64,000 nt of DNA from Pseudomonas alcaligenes (lineage in GTDB: Bacteria; Pseudomonadota; Gammaproteobacteria; Pseudomonadales; Pseudomonadaceae), in the NCBI RefSeq assembly GCF_041729615.1, contig NZ_CP154874.1, forward strand, positions 3,517,501 to 3,581,500, written 5' to 3'. Position numbers and translations under genes: made by a program. Position 1 is the first letter of the stretch. Every line of letters starts with the position of its first letter. Under the pieces are notes generated by a model. That model saw only the letters and a list, made by a program, of their open reading frames with translations. It was not told the origin of the DNA and did not search any database. Below are positions 55,211 through 62,454 of the stretch, one piece after another.

Positions 55211-55846
55211 TCAGTCCCATACCAGCACCTCGGCCGGGGTCGGGTTGTAGGCGTTGCAGGGGTTGTTCAATTGCGGGCAGTTGGAGATCAGCACGATCAC
55301 ATCCATATGCGCTTTCAGCTCCACGTACTTGCCCGGGGCCGAGATGCCGTCGGCGAAGGTCAGGCCACCTTCCGGAGTGACGGGAACGTTCATGAAGAAG
55401 TTGATGTTGGCGCCGATGTCGCGCTTCTCCAGGCGGCCGTCATGCAGCGCGCCGCGCAGGAAGTTGTCGCGGCAGCTGTGCATGTAGCGCTTGTCCAGGG
55501 CGTAGCGCACGGTGTTGCTCTCCTGGGCGCAGGCGCCGCCGAGGGTGTCGTGGCGGCCGCAGGTATCGGCCGTGATGGTCAGCAGCGGGTTGCCGAGGTT
55601 GGACCAGAGCACGGTGCCGGTGGTCAGGTACACGCGGTTCTGTTTGCGCAGGGTGCGCTGTGGGTCGTAGCGCTCGCGCGGGTTCTTGGCGCTGAAGAAC
55701 AGGGTGTCGACGGCCTGGTTGCCTTCCAGGTCGAGCAGGCGCAGGGTCTGCCCGGCCTTGACCTCGAACAGGTAGGGCTCGCCGGCCGGGATCACGTGGC
55801 GGAACACGGCGGCTTCGGGATGCAGGGTGCTGGCGGTGAGACTCAT
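55211..55846 (-). CDS. DUF1989 protein, second subunit of the carboxyguanidine deiminase type (urea-carboxylase-associated)
   Basis: A 211-residue DUF1989 protein. Conserved cysteine and histidine positions appear in [15 protein letters not shown] and YMHSCRDNF, with [12 protein letters not shown] near 40-51. Family studies of guanidine carboxylase operons describe two such proteins forming a deiminase that converts carboxyguanidine to allophanate. GGAG precedes ATG 55846. It follows the first DUF1989 gene after a 136-bp spacer rich in inverted repeats and precedes the carboxylase. Confidence 0.85.
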   Translation of the reverse strand: MSLTASTLHPEAAVFRHVIPAGEPYLFEVKAGQTLRLLDLEGNQAVDTLFFSAKNPRERYDPQRTLRKQNRVYLTTGTVLWSNLGNPLLTITADTCGRHDTLGGACAQESNTVRYALDKRYMHSCRDNFLRGALHDGRLEKRDIGANINFFMNVPVTPEGGLTFADGISAPGKYVELKAHMDVIVLISNCPQLNNPCNAYNPTPAEVLVWD

Positions 55847-55896
55847 AGGCGGCTCCGTGGGGTGGTTTTGGCCACTCGGCAGTACAGGATGTGCTG

Positions 55897-55923
55897 CCCG
55901 CGAATCGCTTGCGATTCGGCGGG
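55897..55923. repeat. Inverted repeat in the DUF1989 spacer
   Basis: GAATCGC-TT-GCGATTC is a perfect 7-bp stem (55902-55917), extended by CCCGC/GGCGGG with a bulge. The role is unknown. Confidence 0.5.
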
Positions 55924-55956
55924 AGCCATGCGCGGACATGCGCCGCGAATGGCGTC

Positions 55957-55988
55957 GCATGAAGGATTCAGGGATGAATCCTTCATGC
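55957..55988. repeat. Perfect 14-bp inverted repeat over the stop of the first DUF1989 gene
   Basis: GCATGAAGGATTCA (55957-55970), a GGGA loop, then TGAATCCTTCATGC (55975-55988). The stop codon of the upstream gene (55985-55983) lies in one arm. No U-run follows, so it is more likely an mRNA-stability hairpin or a dispersed repeat than a terminator. Confidence 0.75.
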
Positions 55989-56714
55989 CAGATAAAGCCT
56001 CTCGGTGTTGTGGAAGCCGCGGCCGTTCTCCGGGCGCGAGGTGCGGCAGAGCACGCTGATGCCGTCGCTCTCGACCCGGCTCCAGGTCAGCTGCACCGGC
56101 TTGGGTGCGTACTGCGGGTTGGGGTCCAGCGGGTGCTGCAGGGCGCTGAGCACCACCAGGGTATCCATCGGCGCGTACAGCTCGAGGTAATCGCCGGCCT
56201 TGGAATTGCCGGCTTCGAAGTGGAAGCAGCCGTCCGCATCGACGGTGACCTTGCTGAACAGGTTGAGGTTCATCAGCAGGTCCGCAAGGCCCAGGTTCCA
56301 CTTGCCCAGTTCCACCAGCAGGTTGTCCACGCCGTTGCGGAAGAAGCCGTTGCGCAGTTCCTGGTAGCGGCCCTGGCCGTATTTCTCGGCGACTTCCTGC
56401 GCGTTGAGCACGCCGCCGAAGCTGTCGTGCCAGCCGCAGGTGTCGGCGGTGATGGCAGCGAGGACTCTGCCCATGTCCGAGTACAGGCAGTGGCCGGCGG
56501 TGAGCCTGGCGGTGTGCTGGCACTTGAGGGTATCCGGCAGGTTCAGCCGTTCGCTCTTTTCGACAGCATTGAGCAGCAGCAGGCTGACGTTGGCGCCGCC
56601 GTCGAGATCGGTGATGCGCAGCAGCTGGCCGCGCTTGAGCACGAAGGAGGTGTGGCCGCCACCGGGGACTGTCTCCTCGTAGAGAGTGGGGCGCAGGGCG
56701 AGAGAGGCAGTCAT
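55983..56714 (-). CDS. DUF1989 protein, first subunit of the carboxyguanidine deiminase type (urea-carboxylase-associated)
   Basis: A 243-residue paralogue of the next gene. Both share the metal/thiol region, here [19 protein letters not shown], and the [18 protein letters not shown] strand near 40-53. It also has [19 protein letters not shown], absent from the other. The pair is expected to form a heteromeric deiminase acting on carboxylated guanidine in the cytoplasm. AAGGAG sits about 8 nt before ATG 56714, and the ATPase gene ends 2 bp upstream. Confidence 0.85.
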   Translation of the reverse strand: MTASLALRPTLYEETVPGGGHTSFVLKRGQLLRITDLDGGANVSLLLLNAVEKSERLNLPDTLKCQHTARLTAGHCLYSDMGRVLAAITADTCGWHDSFGGVLNAQEVAEKYGQGRYQELRNGFFRNGVDNLLVELGKWNLGLADLLMNLNLFSKVTVDADGCFHFEAGNSKAGDYLELYAPMDTLVVLSALQHPLDPNPQYAPKPVQLTWSRVESDGISVLCRTSRPENGRGFHNTERLYLA

Positions 56715-56716
56715 GC

Positions 56717-57499
56717 TCAGGCTCCTTGAAGTTGCGGTTGCAGGCGCTCGGCCAGTTCGGCGGGCAGGGCCGCACGGCGTTCGCTGTTGAGCGGAATGTC
56801 GTAGGTGATGCGCGCGCCGAAGGCGTTGGGCGCGTGCGGGTCGAGGCGCACCTTGTCGAACACCAGCAGGCGGGTGCCGAGGCTGAAGCCCTCGGAGAGG
56901 TCATGGGTGACCATAAACACGGTCAGCCCGGTTTCGCGCCACAGCTCCAGCAGCAGGGCGTGCATGTCCTTGCGGATGCCCGGGTCCAGCGCGCCGAAGG
57001 GTTCGTCCAGCAGCAGCACGCGCGGCCTGGTGATCAGCGCCTGGGCGATGGCCAGGCGCTGCTGCATGCCGCCGGACAGCGCGCTGGGGTACTTGTCCAG
57101 GGCATGGCCGAGGCCGACCTTGCGCAGCAGCTCGGCGGCGCGTTCGCGCGCCTCGCGCTTGGCATTGCCGAACAGGCGGCCGAGCAGGGGCGAGCGCGGC
57201 AGCTCCAGGCCGATGGCGACGTTGTCCAGCACCGACAGGTGGGGGAACACCGAGTAGCGCTGGAACACCACGCCGCGGCTGGCATCCGGTTCGGCCACCA
57301 GCGGCTGACCGGCCAGGAGGATCTCGCCGCGGCTCGGCTGCTCCTGGCCCAGCAGCAGGCGCAGGAAAGTCGATTTGCCGCAGCCGGAGGCGCCGACCAG
57401 GGTGCAGAACTCGCCCTCGCGCACGATCAGGTTGAGTCTCTCCAGGACGACCTGGTCGCCATATTCCTGCCAGACATTCTTGACCTGGATGAAGCTCAT
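56717..57499 (-). CDS. ABC transporter ATPase of the guanidine-locus importer
   Basis: A 260-residue ATPase of the nitrate/sulfonate/taurine class. Walker A GASGCGKST is near 40-48, the signature LSGGMQQRLAIAQAL near 145-159, Walker B VLLLDEPFGALD near 165-176 and the switch His in VTHDLSEG near 203. It energises uptake with the permease and the binding protein. ATG 57499 overlaps the permease stop by 4 bp; longer upstream starts would run into the permease gene. Confidence 0.9.
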   Translation of the reverse strand: MSFIQVKNVWQEYGDQVVLERLNLIVREGEFCTLVGASGCGKSTFLRLLLGQEQPSRGEILLAGQPLVAEPDASRGVVFQRYSVFPHLSVLDNVAIGLELPRSPLLGRLFGNAKREARERAAELLRKVGLGHALDKYPSALSGGMQQRLAIAQALITRPRVLLLDEPFGALDPGIRKDMHALLLELWRETGLTVFMVTHDLSEGFSLGTRLLVFDKVRLDPHAPNAFGARITYDIPLNSERRAALPAELAERLQPQLQGA

Positions 57500-58311
57500 G
57501 CCTTGGCTCCTTCGTACCAGGGGAAGCACAGCTGGGTCAGGCGGCGCAGGCCCAGGTCCATCAGCCAGGCGAGCAGGGTGATCCACACCACGTAGGGCAG
57601 GATCACGTCCATGGCCAGGTAGCGGCGCACCAGGAAGATGCGGTAGCCGAGGCCGTCGGTGCTGGCGATGGCCTCGGCGGCGATGAGGAACAGCCAGGCC
57701 GAACCGAGCATCAGGCGCAGGGAGATCAGCAGGCGCGGCAACAACTGCGGCAGCACCACGCGCAGGATCAGGGTCCAGGTGCTGGCGCCGAGGGTCTGTG
57801 CCTTGATCAGCAGCTCGCGCGGGATCTCGCGGGCGCGCTGCTCGATGTCGCGGGCGATGCAGGGGGTGATGCCGATGACGATCAGCATCACCTTGGACAG
57901 CTCGCCCAGGCCGAACACGATGAACAGGATCGGCAGGATCGCCAGCGGTGGGATCATCGACAGCACGGTGAGCAGCGGCGACAGCGGTGCGCCGAACAGC
58001 GGGATGCTGCCGGCGGCGATCCCCAGCATCAGGCCGGCCAGGGCGGCGATGCCGATGCCCAGGCCGAGACGGCCGAGGCTGGCGGCGCTGTCCTGCCAGA
58101 ACAGGTACTGGCCGGTGCGCTTGTCCTCGTTGAAGGCCAGGTGCTCGACCGCATCGACCATCTGCGCGGCGCTGGGCAGCAGCTTGTCGTTGGGGTTGTC
58201 CGCCAGGCGTGCCGTGGAGCCTGCGAAGTAGGCGAACAGCAGCAGGGCGAAGGGCAGCAGGATCAGCAGCAGGCGACCGCCGCGGTCCGGGTATCGGTTG
58301 ATCAGGCGCAT
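57496..58311 (-). CDS. ABC transporter permease of the guanidine-locus importer
   Basis: A 271-residue inner-membrane permease of the BPD_transp_1/SsuC-TauC type with about six membrane segments. The EAA-like coupling loop IPRELLIKAQTLGASTWTLI is near 165-184. ATGA overlap with the ATPase gene. The binding-protein gene lies 93 bp upstream, separated by half of a palindromic repeat element. Confidence 0.9.
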   Translation of the reverse strand: MRLINRYPDRGGRLLLILLPFALLLFAYFAGSTARLADNPNDKLLPSAAQMVDAVEHLAFNEDKRTGQYLFWQDSAASLGRLGLGIGIAALAGLMLGIAAGSIPLFGAPLSPLLTVLSMIPPLAILPILFIVFGLGELSKVMLIVIGITPCIARDIEQRAREIPRELLIKAQTLGASTWTLILRVVLPQLLPRLLISLRLMLGSAWLFLIAAEAIASTDGLGYRIFLVRRYLAMDVILPYVVWITLLAWLMDLGLRRLTQLCFPWYEGAKA

Positions 58312-58333
58312 GCTGGGGTCTCGGTTGGCTTCA

Positions 58334-58379
58334 TGCCCTCTCCCCCGGCCCCTTTCCCGCAGGCGGGAGAGGGGAGGGA
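58334..58379. repeat. Palindromic repeat element, half copy
   Basis: GCCCTCTCCCCCGGCCCCTT followed by TCCCGCAGGCGGGAGAGGGG matches the right hairpin unit of the copies at 52541 and 55032. It lies between the binding-protein and permease genes. Confidence 0.8.
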
Positions 58380-58404
58380 AGCCATTGCGGCCGGCGGGGC
58401 GGCG

Positions 58405-59472
58405 TCAGAGCTTGCCTTGCGCGGCCATTTCCATGTAGGTCGGATCGAAGCGCAGCTTGATGTTGCCGGCGTCGCCGGTGACTACGTCCTTGGCGAATGC
58501 CATGCCGATGGCGTCGGCGCTCTGTGCGCCCTCGCCGAGCAGACCATGGCTGAAGGAGAACTCGGCCACCTTGGTCATGGTCGCCGGCAGCTTCGGGCTG
58601 TTGGCGAAGGCCACCGCATCCTTGGCCGAATAGAACATCTTGGTCGCCGCCAGCTGCGCCTCGTAGCCGGCCAGGTCGGTGCCGGAGGCCTTGGCCATGT
58701 GTTCGCGGGCGGCCTTGCCCTCGGCCGAATCGGCGCTCATGGTGGCCATGATCTCGTACCAGGCGCCGGTCAGCGCCTTGCCCAGCTCGGGGTTGTCCTT
58801 CAGCGTGTCGCTGTTGACCACCATCAGGTCGATGATCTCGCCGGGAATCTGGCTGGAGTCGAACACCTTGGTCACGCCCGGGGTGGCTTCGATCTCGGCC
58901 AGCAGCGGGTTCCAGGTGGCCACCGCCTTGACGTCGTCGGTGGCGAAGGCGGCGACCAGGTCGGCGTCGGAGGTGTTGACCACCTTCAGGTCCTTCTCGC
59001 TCAGGCCGGCGCGCTCCAGGCCGCGGGCCAGCAGGTAATGGGAGACGGACAGCTCGACCAGGTTGACGTCCATGCCCTTGAGGTCGCCGAGGGTCTTCTT
59101 CTCGCCCTTGAGCACGATGCCGTCGTTGCCGTTGGAGAAGTCGCCGACGATCAGCGCGGTGCTGTCCACGCCACCGGCGGCGGGAATGGTCAGGGCATCC
59201 ATGTTGGTCATGGTGCAGCCGTCGAAGGCGCCGGCGGTGTACTGGTTGATCGATTCGACGTAGTCGTTGAGCTGGGTGACCTTGATCTCGATGCCGTACT
59301 TCTGTGCCCACTTGTCGACGATGCCCTGGGCGGCGCCGTATTCCCATGGCATCCAGCCGGCGTAGATGGTCCAGCAGACGTCGAACTGCTCTTTCTTTTC
59401 GGCGTGGGCGGGGAAGGCGAGGGCGGCGGCGAGGCCGGCGGAAAGCAGGGCGAACAGCGGGGACTTGCGCAT
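58405..59472 (-). CDS. ABC transporter substrate-binding protein, main operon copy
   Basis: A 355-residue periplasmic protein with signal peptide (MRKSPLFALLSAGLAAALAF, then PAHA) and an NMT1/NrtA-like fold. Conserved stretches include VCWTIYAGWMPWEYG, TMTNMDALTIPAAGGVDSTA and SQIPGEIIDLMVVNS. It probably captures guanidine, judged by the riboswitch 59 nt upstream and the downstream carboxylase. GGAGG lies 8 nt before ATG 59472. The frame continues up into the riboswitch, which is non-coding. Closely similar to the second copy at 59802. Confidence 0.88.
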   Translation of the reverse strand: MRKSPLFALLSAGLAAALAFPAHAEKKEQFDVCWTIYAGWMPWEYGAAQGIVDKWAQKYGIEIKVTQLNDYVESINQYTAGAFDGCTMTNMDALTIPAAGGVDSTALIVGDFSNGNDGIVLKGEKKTLGDLKGMDVNLVELSVSHYLLARGLERAGLSEKDLKVVNTSDADLVAAFATDDVKAVATWNPLLAEIEATPGVTKVFDSSQIPGEIIDLMVVNSDTLKDNPELGKALTGAWYEIMATMSADSAEGKAAREHMAKASGTDLAGYEAQLAATKMFYSAKDAVAFANSPKLPATMTKVAEFSFSHGLLGEGAQSADAIGMAFAKDVVTGDAGNIKLRFDPTYMEMAAQGKL

Positions 59473-59530
59473 GGGTAGACCTCCAGTTCCAGGGATACGG
59501 GCAGGAGCGGCGCGGCACTGGCCTGTGCGC

Positions 59531-59634
59531 GTTCTCCCGGGCTTTTGTCCCGCCGTGTAACCCCTGTCGAGGTCGCCCACTCTCGGACCAGTCGCTCGCC
59601 GGGCTTGGCGAGCCGGAACCCTAGTCGGCCATTG
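59531..59634 (-). promoter_or_regulatory. Guanidine-I (ykkC) riboswitch in front of the main operon
   Basis: On the minus strand the conserved blocks appear in order: GACTAGGGTTCCG, a variable hairpin CTCGCC/GGCGAG, ACTGGTCCGAGAG, a second variable hairpin, then ACACGGCGGGAC and AAAAGCCCGGGAGA. These match the ykkC subtype-1 consensus that binds guanidine. No U-rich terminator stem separates it from ATG 59472, so control may be translational or Rho-linked. Confidence 0.9.
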
Positions 59635-59801
59635 CAAGTTGTAGTGCCGCGCCCCTTGCGGGGTGCTTCTGCATGTCTCGAACAAAGCGAACATCGTGCC
59701 AGTTGCCTGCAGCCCCTATTCTGCTGGGCGCGACGCGGGGTGCCCGGCGCCGCGCCGTGCTCTGCTGCACGAAAGCGGTGCGTGATGTTCGCTGTTGGTG
59801 C

Positions 59802-60857
59802 TTACAGCTGGTTGTCGGCGGCCAGCTGCATGTAGGCCGGCTCGAAGCGCAGCAGGACCTGCGTCGGGTTGCCCAGCACCCGGCCGTCGCCGAAGGCGAT
59901 GCCCAGGCGCTGCAGGCCATGGCCTTCGCCGAGCAGCTGCTGCGCGTCGGCGAAGTTGGCCACCCGCTGCATCAGGTCCGGCATCTTCTCGCCACGGGCG
60001 AAGGCGGCCGCCGAGCGCGGTGCGTAGAAGGAGCGGATGGTACGCAGCTGCTCGTCGAAGTCGGCCGGCGTGGTGTCCGCGGCAGCGGCCATGCGCGCAC
60101 GCGCGGCGGCGCCGGCGGCATTCGGCAGGCCCATCAGGCGCATGCCTTCGAACCAGGCGCCGGTGAGGGCGCGGCCCAGCTGCGGATGCTGGGTCAGGGT
60201 CTGGCTGTTGATCACCAGCAGGTCGAGGATCTCGCCGGGGATGTGGTGCGAGCTGAACACCTGCACGCTGTCGCCGTCCTGGCGCAGGTCGGCGAGGATC
60301 GGGTTCCAGGTCACCACCGCATCGCCCCTGCCACTGCGCCAGACCCGCGCCAGATCCTTGTCCGAGACGTTCTCGATGGTCACGTCGGAAGGCTGCAGGT
60401 GGGCCCATTCCAGGGCGCGGCTGAGCAGGTAGTGGGATACCGAGTTCTCCACCAGCAGGATGGTCTTGCCCTTGAGATCCTTCAGGTCCTTGCTGCCGCC
60501 GCGCACCAGGATGCCGTCGGCGCCGGCGGAGAAGTCGCCGACGATCAGCGCGGTGGAGTCCACGCCGGCGGCGGCCGGGATGGTCAGGGCGTCCATGTTG
60601 GTCATGGCGCAGGCGTCGTACTGGCCGGCGGTGTACTGCTCGATGGAGGCGACGTAGTCCGGCACCTGCTCGACCTGGATTTGGATGCCGTACTTCTTCG
60701 CCCACTTGTCGACGATGCCCTGCTCGGCCATGTAGCCCCACAGCATCCAGCCGGCGTAGATCGACCAGCAGACCTTGAACGGGCGGGTTTCGGCAGCGTG
60801 GGCGGGCTGCAGGAGCAGCAGGGCGAGCAGGCAGGAACAGAACAGGCGGGCAGGCAT
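59802..60857 (-). CDS. ABC transporter substrate-binding protein, second paralogue
   Basis: A 351-residue periplasmic protein with signal peptide (MPARLFCSCLLALLLLQPAH, then A), clearly paralogous to the operon copy. It shares VCWSIYAGWM, MTNMDALTIPAA-GVDSTALIVGDFS and HHIPGEILDLLVINS. It differs around the ligand-binding lobes, so affinity or substrate may differ. It stands alone with its own guanidine-I riboswitch 54 nt upstream, and must share the permease and ATPase encoded downstream. Confidence 0.88.
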   Translation of the reverse strand: MPARLFCSCLLALLLLQPAHAAETRPFKVCWSIYAGWMLWGYMAEQGIVDKWAKKYGIQIQVEQVPDYVASIEQYTAGQYDACAMTNMDALTIPAAAGVDSTALIVGDFSAGADGILVRGGSKDLKDLKGKTILLVENSVSHYLLSRALEWAHLQPSDVTIENVSDKDLARVWRSGRGDAVVTWNPILADLRQDGDSVQVFSSHHIPGEILDLLVINSQTLTQHPQLGRALTGAWFEGMRLMGLPNAAGAAARARMAAAADTTPADFDEQLRTIRSFYAPRSAAAFARGEKMPDLMQRVANFADAQQLLGEGHGLQRLGIAFGDGRVLGNPTQVLLRFEPAYMQLAADNQL

Positions 60858-60910
60858 GATGACCTCGGGACAATGGATGGGAGACAGGATGCGGCCGAGC
60901 AGGCACGCAT

Positions 60911-61013
60911 TTCTCCCGGGCTTTTGTCCCGCCGTGTAACCCCAGTCGGGGTCGCCCACTCTCGGACCAGTCGCTCGTCGTGGTGGACGAGCCGGAACCC
61001 TAGTCGGCCATTG
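60911..61013 (-). promoter_or_regulatory. Guanidine-I (ykkC) riboswitch in front of the second binding protein
   Basis: The same ordered blocks as the copy at 59531: GACTAGGGTTCCG, ACTGGTCCGAGAG, ACACGGCGGGAC, AAAAGCCCGGGAGA. The first variable hairpin is CTCGTC/GACGAG, where the other copy has CTCGCC/GGCGAG. This compensatory change keeps the pairing. Confidence 0.9.
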
Positions 61014-61335
61014 CGATGATGTGTTGGCACCAGGCCGGCACATCCTGTGCTGCCATTGCTTAGCGAATGGCGTGCCAGGCGCAGGGAGGCCGGATTGCGC
61101 CATTTGCGGGGGCGAAAGGCCGCTCTGGCATGCGGATGGGTGTTTTTTGGTGCGCACCCGCCCAGTAAGAGGGCAGAAAGCCGGGCTGCAATATCATCTT
61201 GACATCAGGTTTTTATCTCGCTGTAGAATTGACGCAATTTCGAAAAATAATAAGCAGTCGATATTTTTTTGACGCCATTTGTGCGTTCCCCTCTTCCTTG
61301 CGTACCTGCCCTAATCCGGCCAGCGGTGTTTCGAT
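61014..61335. other. 322-bp spacer between the guanidine locus and the bcs operon
   Basis: The left part should hold the promoter of the second binding-protein gene; no clear sigma-70 elements are seen. The right part, 61190-61280, is strikingly AT-rich for this genome. It contains TTGACA/TAGAAT promoter-like hexamers and two more TTGAC motifs (61229-61233 and 61269-61273). No RNA gene or ORF of note. Confidence 0.5.
61199..61229 (+). promoter_or_regulatory. Candidate promoter of the bcs operon
   Basis: TTGACA at 61199-61204 and TAGAAT at 61224-61229 are good hexamers but have a 19-bp spacer, so an activator may be needed. The AATTGAC next to the -10 matches half of the FleQ consensus (GTCAATAAATTGAC). 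Confidence 0.4.
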
Positions 61336-62454
61336 ATGAGTGCCTCGAGCGATATCTCGCGTTTGTTCAAGCAGTTCGGTGGTCGCGCGGATCAGTATCA
61401 GGAAATATCCCGGGGCGATGAGGCGCGGGCCAGTGTCGAGCGCTGGCCGGTGGTGGGGCGCAGCGAGATTCAGCCCACTGACATCGCTGAGGTCTTACCC
61501 GCGGCGCCCGAGGCCGTCGCAGTGGCCGAGCAGGCGCCTGTCGCGCAACCGGAGGTCTGGTCCGCTGCCGGCCTGCAGAGCCTGCTGGCCAAGCTGGCCG
61601 AGGAGCCCAGCGAGCCGGCGCCGGTCGCCGCTGCGGTCGCGCCGGAACGTCCCGATCTTGCGCACATCCGCGTGATCGCGGTGGTTTCCGCCAAGGGTGG
61701 CGTCGGCAAGAGCACCCTGGCGGCCAACCTGGCGGCCGCGCTGCAGAAGACCGGACGGGCCGTGTTGGCCATCGATCTCGATCCGCAGAATGCCCTGCAC
61801 CATCACTTCCAGGCGACCGAACAAGCACAGGCTGCAGCGCCGGCGCAGGGGTTGTGTCATAGCGAGCGCGACTGGCACGAGCTCTGCGTGCCGACCCGCG
61901 ACGGCCTGTTCGTGCTGCCCCACGGCCTGACCGACGAACCGGCCCGGCGCACCTTCGAACGTCAGCTGGAAAGCGATCCCCTGTGGTTGGCGCGGCGTCT
62001 GGCCGATCTGCAGCTGGCCGATGGCGCGCTGGTGCTGCTCGACACGCCGCCGGGCCCATCGCTGTACCTGCAGCAGGCGCTGAACGTGGCCAATCTCGCC
62101 CTGGTGGTGAGCCTGGCCGATGCGGCCTCCTACACCGCGCTGCCGCTGATCGATGGGCTGATCGCCAGCCATACCGAGGGTCGCGCCGACTTCGCCGGCA
62201 GCGCCTACCTGATCAATCAGGTGGACAACTCGCGGCAGCTGAGCAAGGACATCACCCAGATCATGCAGGGCCTGCTCGGCAAGCGCCTGCTGGGCCTGGT
62301 GCATCGCGATCAGTCGGTCGGCGAGGCGCTGGCCTACAACCGCAACGTGCTGGACTACGACCCGCACGGCCGCGGCTGCCACGATATCCTGGCCTGCGCC
62401 CAGAGCCTGCTGGTACGCCTGGCGAACGAGCAGCGAGTCGAGCAACCGGCATGA
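61336..62454 (+). CDS. bcsQ: Cellulose biosynthesis ParA-like ATPase BcsQ with BcsR-like N-terminus
   Basis: A 372-residue protein. Residues 5-45 (ISRLFKQFGGRADQYQEISR with a following RASVERWPVVG) resemble the small protein BcsR, here apparently fused. A variable Ala/Pro-rich linker runs to about 108. The MinD/ParA ATPase follows with the P-loop AKGGVGKST at 119-127 and IDLDPQNALHHHF at the switch. BcsQ helps localise and assemble the cellulose secretion complex at the inner membrane. The stop overlaps the bcsA start as ATGA. Confidence 0.9.
   Translation: MSASSDISRLFKQFGGRADQYQEISRGDEARASVERWPVVGRSEIQPTDIAEVLPAAPEAVAVAEQAPVAQPEVWSAAGLQSLLAKLAEEPSEPAPVAAAVAPERPDLAHIRVIAVVSAKGGVGKSTLAANLAAALQKTGRAVLAIDLDPQNALHHHFQATEQAQAAAPAQGLCHSERDWHELCVPTRDGLFVLPHGLTDEPARRTFERQLESDPLWLARRLADLQLADGALVLLDTPPGPSLYLQQALNVANLALVVSLADAASYTALPLIDGLIASHTEGRADFAGSAYLINQVDNSRQLSKDITQIMQGLLGKRLLGLVHRDQSVGEALAYNRNVLDYDPHGRGCHDILACAQSLLVRLANEQRVEQPA

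Noticed and set aside
59625..59660. A sigma-54 promoter (GGCAC ... TTGCA) before the first guanidine riboswitch
   Set aside because: The GG-to-GC spacing is 11 rather than the required 10 bp, and the other riboswitch copy has no equivalent.
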